Shown here one piece after another: positions 10,784 to 12,715 of a stretch of 12,715 nt of DNA (positions within the stretch are counted from its first letter, which is position 1; every line of letters starts with the position of its first letter). A program made the translations under genes and the position numbers. Source of the stretch: Lysobacteraceae bacterium (GTDB taxonomy: Bacteria; Pseudomonadota; Gammaproteobacteria; Xanthomonadales; Xanthomonadaceae); NCBI GenBank assembly GCA_027483745.1, contig JAIXTZ010000038.1:1-12715 (forward strand), written 5' to 3'. Under the pieces are notes generated by a model. That model was not told where the DNA came from and searched no databases. It saw only the letters and a program-made list of their open reading frames with translations.

Positions 10784-11569
10784 ATGTCCGCACGCCACTC
10801 CTTCTTCGCCCTCGTCGCCCTCTTCGGGGCTTCGTCGTTCTCCATGCCTGCAGCCGCCCAGTACGGCTACGCGCCCGCCGAGCGCTTCCGTTGCGAAAGC
10901 CACGACGGCCGAACCAACCAATGCCGGGTCGACACCCGTGGCGGCGTTGTCCTGGTTCGCCAGCTGTCGCGTGGCGCCTGCATCGAAGGCCGCACTTGGG
11001 GTTGGGATCGGCGCGGTGTCTGGGTGAGTGAAGGCTGTCGCGCCGAGTTCGAGGTTGGCGGCGGCTACGCGGGCCATCCCGGAGGCGGCTATGGCGATGG
11101 CTACGGTGGTGGGTATGGCGGCGGTTCGGTGATCCGCTGCGAAAGCCACAATGGACGTCAGAACTACTGCGCGATGGATGCGCGTGGCGGCGTCGTGCTG
11201 GTGCGCCAGCTGTCGCGCGGCGCCTGCATCGAGGGCCGCACCTGGGGCTGGGACCGTCGTGGCGTTTGGGTGGCTGAAGGCTGCCGCGGAGAATTCGCCA
11301 GCGGTGGCGGTGGCCGGCCTGGCGATGGTGGCTGGCAGGGCGGAGGCGGGTGGGGCGGCGGTCCCGGTCACGGCCACGGGGGCGGGCGAATGATCCGCTG
11401 CGAATCGCAAAGCGGCCGCACCCAGTATTGCGACATCGGGTACGCGCGCGACGTGCGCCTTGAGCGCCAGCTCTCGCGCGGCGAATGCACCGAGGGTTAC
11501 ACCTGGGGCTTCGACCGGCGTGGGCTGTGGGTCAGCCGGGGTTGCCGCGCCGAGTTTTCGGTGTGGTGA
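10784..11569 (+). CDS. Secreted protein with three DUF3011-type repeats
   Basis: This 261-residue protein has a Sec signal peptide (residues 1-25, ending PAAA before Q26) and no lipobox, so it is probably periplasmic or extracellular. The mature part is three copies of a DUF3011-like unit at about 34-91, 116-171 and 203-261. Each holds CES, a second Cys, QLSRG-C-EG, TWG-DRRG-WV and GCR-EF. The cysteine spacing is the same in all three (C-x9-C-x18-C-x18-C), and the mature protein has 12 cysteines and no others, which suggests disulfide-stapled modules. Two Gly-rich linkers (92-115 with GGGYG, 172-202 with GGGW and GHGHGGG) separate them. DUF3011 proteins are frequent in xanthomonads; their function is unknown. 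GAGG lies 6 bases before the ATG. The end overlaps the convergent minus-strand gene by 38 bases. Confidence 0.88.
   Translation: MSARHSFFALVALFGASSFSMPAAAQYGYAPAERFRCESHDGRTNQCRVDTRGGVVLVRQLSRGACIEGRTWGWDRRGVWVSEGCRAEFEVGGGYAGHPGGGYGDGYGGGYGGGSVIRCESHNGRQNYCAMDARGGVVLVRQLSRGACIEGRTWGWDRRGVWVAEGCRGEFASGGGGRPGDGGWQGGGGWGGGPGHGHGGGRMIRCESQSGRTQYCDIGYARDVRLERQLSRGECTEGYTWGFDRRGLWVSRGCRAEFSVW
10883..11566 (+). repeat. Three in-frame protein-coding repeats (DUF3011 modules)
   Basis: The units are at 10883-11056, 11129-11296 and 11390-11566. A 30-residue core (RGGVVLVRQLSRG through RGVWV) is identical between units 1 (10937-11026) and 2 (11183-11272), yet their DNA differs at about a dozen codons, all by synonymous changes. 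Unit 3 keeps the cysteines and the TWG/DRRG framework but has diverged elsewhere (RDVRLERQLSRGECTEGYTWGF). Confidence 0.9.
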
Positions 11570-12293
11570 CCGCGGCGCGCTTCCGGGGCGCCCTCGCGGG
11601 GCGCGCCGACGTTGGCGAGGCCGACGGCTTCGCCGTGGGCTCGCGTGCAGCGCGGCCTGCGGCCTTTGCGATGCGGCCCGAGGCCCGCAACACCTGGCCG
11701 CCCCAAGCCGCCGCCAGCTTGAGCGGCGGCAGGGCCATCGTCAGCGCCTCGGCGCTGAAATCGCGGAGCTTGGCGGGTGCGATCTCCAGCGCCTCGCCCA
11801 GCGGGGCCGGCAGCCAGTCCATGCCCGCTTTCCGCACCCGGCACACCGCATCGGCGTAACGCCCGGCCGCCCACGTGGTGGCCACGGCGCGCGTGGTTTC
11901 CGCCACCAGCGGCTCTACCGGCGTGAAGCGCAGCAGGGGTTGGATCAGCGGCGCCGGCAGCCACTCGTGCAGCAGGTCGCGCAGACCGTCCTTGCGGGTG
12001 AGCGGGCTCAGCTTCGCCTGCGTCTCGGCCACGGCCAGCACGCTCTCGATCTCCCAGCGCGCCGGCTTCAATCCGTGCCGGGCATAGATCGTCTTGACCA
12101 GGTCGCGGCGGACCGTGGCGGGCTTCAGCCGCTCGGCCGCGTCGAGCATCCGCTTCGGGATGAAGGGCCGCAGCAGGGGCAGGGTGTGCAGGGCCACGTC
12201 GATGGCGGCTCCGGCACCCGCCTGAACCGAGGCGGCGTGGAGTCGGGCTTCGGTGCCGGCGACGCTGGCCGGACGCTTCGGGCTCGTGGGCAT
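11532..12293 (-). CDS. Unrecognised protein with basic Ala/Pro/Arg tail
   Basis: I do not recognise this 253-residue protein. Codon use is strongly G/C-ending in this frame, like its neighbours, so it looks real. There is no signal peptide or clear membrane segment. Residues about 30-200 look helical and rich in Ala/Leu/Arg. The hexapeptide WLPAPL occurs twice (Trp111 and Trp160), each before a Leu-rich helix, hinting at a degenerate repeat of about 49 residues. A single Cys (151) is present. The last 50 residues are Ala/Pro/Arg/Lys-rich (ARPARAPRKRAAVTTPKTRR), like disordered tails of nucleic-acid-binding proteins. I prefer the ATG at 12293 (MPTSPKRP), because TATGCT lies 7 bases before it on this strand. 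ATG at 12305 would add four residues. The 3' end overlaps the DUF3011 gene by 38 bases, and the 5' end is 18 bases from mtnA. Confidence 0.7.
   Translation of the reverse strand: MPTSPKRPASVAGTEARLHAASVQAGAGAAIDVALHTLPLLRPFIPKRMLDAAERLKPATVRRDLVKTIYARHGLKPARWEIESVLAVAETQAKLSPLTRKDGLRDLLHEWLPAPLIQPLLRFTPVEPLVAETTRAVATTWAAGRYADAVCRVRKAGMDWLPAPLGEALEIAPAKLRDFSAEALTMALPPLKLAAAWGGQVLRASGRIAKAAGRAAREPTAKPSASPTSARPARAPRKRAAVTTPKTRRGNPG
11573..11608. terminator. Possible hairpin terminator after the DUF3011 gene
   Basis: CGGCGCGC (11573-11580) pairs with GCGCGCCG (11601-11608), giving an 8-bp stem around a 20-base GC-rich loop. It starts 3 bases after the DUF3011 stop and lies inside the 3' coding part of the convergent gene. 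No T-run follows, so termination activity is uncertain; codon constraint and base composition may also explain it. Confidence 0.25.
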
Positions 12294-12299
12294 GGCGGT

Positions 12300-12306
12300 T
12301 AGCATA
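12300..12306. promoter_or_regulatory. Overlapping divergent -10 boxes between the basic-tail gene and mtnA
   Basis: On the plus strand TAGCAT (12300-12305) lies 6 bases before the mtnA ATG. On the minus strand TATGCT (12306-12301) lies 7 bases before the ATG at 12293. Both spacings would start transcription at or next to the start codon, and the two boxes share five base pairs. The -35 regions would fall inside the opposite genes and are weak (TTCGGG for mtnA). Confidence 0.35.
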
Positions 12307-12311
12307 GACGC

Positions 12312-12715
12312 ATGAGCCTCGATTACGACCGATACGACCGCATCCGACCCATCCAGTGGATGGACGACCGCCTGTTGCTGCTCGACCAGCGCCGCCTGCC
12401 GTTCGAGACGGTGAACCTCCGCTGCGACAGTGCCGCCGAGGTGGCCGTCGCCATCCGCGACCTTGCCGTCCGCGGCGCGCCGGCGATCGGCATTTCCGCC
12501 GCTTGGGGCGTGGTTCTGGCCGGGCAGGGCACGCAGGCGGCTGATGGCCTTGAGGCCGAGCGCCTGATGGCCTCGCAGCTCGACGCACTGAACGCCTCGC
12601 GCCCCACCGCGGTGAACCTGATGTGGGCCATCCGGCGCATGCGTGCGGCGCTGCGTGCGGCCGGGGCGGACTGGCTCGCGGTGATCACGGCCGAGGCCGA
12701 GGCCATCGCCCGCGA
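12312..12715 (+). CDS. mtnA: Methylthioribose-1-phosphate isomerase, N-terminal part (cut by window edge)
   Basis: 134 codons are present; the rest lies beyond the right edge. MtnA converts 5-methylthioribose-1-phosphate to 5-methylthioribulose-1-phosphate in the methionine salvage pathway. It belongs to the eIF2B-like isomerase fold. Visible hallmarks are RIRPIQW (residues 10-16), [10 protein letters not shown] (21-30), the substrate-binding [14 protein letters not shown] (53-66) and [14 protein letters not shown] (97-110). The catalytic Cys and Asp of the family lie downstream of the window. The gene begins 18 bases from the divergent minus-strand start, with no Shine-Dalgarno sequence but a TAGCAT box 6 bases before the ATG, which suggests a leaderless message. 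An eIF2B-related ribose-1,5-bisphosphate isomerase is the main alternative, but the motifs favour MtnA. Confidence 0.93.
   Translation, partial: MSLDYDRYDRIRPIQWMDDRLLLLDQRRLPFETVNLRCDSAAEVAVAIRDLAVRGAPAIGISAAWGVVLAGQGTQAADGLEAERLMASQLDALNASRPTAVNLMWAIRRMRAALRAAGADWLAVITAEAEAIAR

Noticed and set aside
11041..11400. GGY/GGC-rich runs considered as a satellite or mobile repeat
   Set aside because: The runs are in frame and encode the Gly-rich linkers between DUF3011 modules, so protein architecture explains them.
11497..12588. A 363-residue minus-strand frame overlapping the basic-tail gene and mtnA
   Set aside because: It is Arg/Pro/Gly-rich, typical of an out-of-frame reading, while the alternative minus-strand frame at 12293-11532 has the expected codon bias.

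Overview
The window is about 12.7 kb of high-GC, densely coding DNA with strongly G/C-biased third codon positions. It looks like the core chromosome of a gammaproteobacterium of the Xanthomonadales/Lysobacteraceae type. The evidence is the SMC-ScpA condensin system rather than MukBEF, the gammaproteobacterial divisome protein ZipA, the smc-zipA-ligA gene order, an EpmA-type EF-P lysyltransferase and a DUF3011 secreted protein. The exact genus cannot be read from this stretch.

Left part, minus strand (1-2375): a CsgG-like secreted/outer-membrane protein (2375-1197), then a YciO/YrdC/Sua5-family protein (1084-431), then the N-terminal 120 codons of scpA (361-1, running off the left edge).

Central part, plus strand (2481-10675): a YciI-family protein, bolA, smc, zipA, ligA and epmA, co-oriented and tightly spaced. 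yciI/bolA and ligA/epmA each share a 4-base GTGA start/stop overlap. Functionally the block mixes chromosome condensation (Smc, with ScpA across the divergent gap), cell division (ZipA), DNA joining (LigA) and translation quality (EpmA).

Right part: a secreted protein with three DUF3011-type cysteine repeats on the plus strand (10784-11569). It converges with, and overlaps by 38 bp, an unrecognised minus-strand gene (12293-11532) with a basic tail. That gene diverges from mtnA (12312 to the right edge, methionine salvage) across a gap of only 18 bp.

There is no tRNA, rRNA, CRISPR array, insertion sequence, prophage or recognisable defence island, and no gene-free stretch longer than about 130 bases. 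I do not see a convincing new multigene system. The best leads are the glycine-rich, lipobox-less CsgG-like protein, the triple-repeat DUF3011 protein, the unrecognised basic-tailed protein, and apparently leaderless promoters, including an overlapping divergent pair upstream of mtnA.
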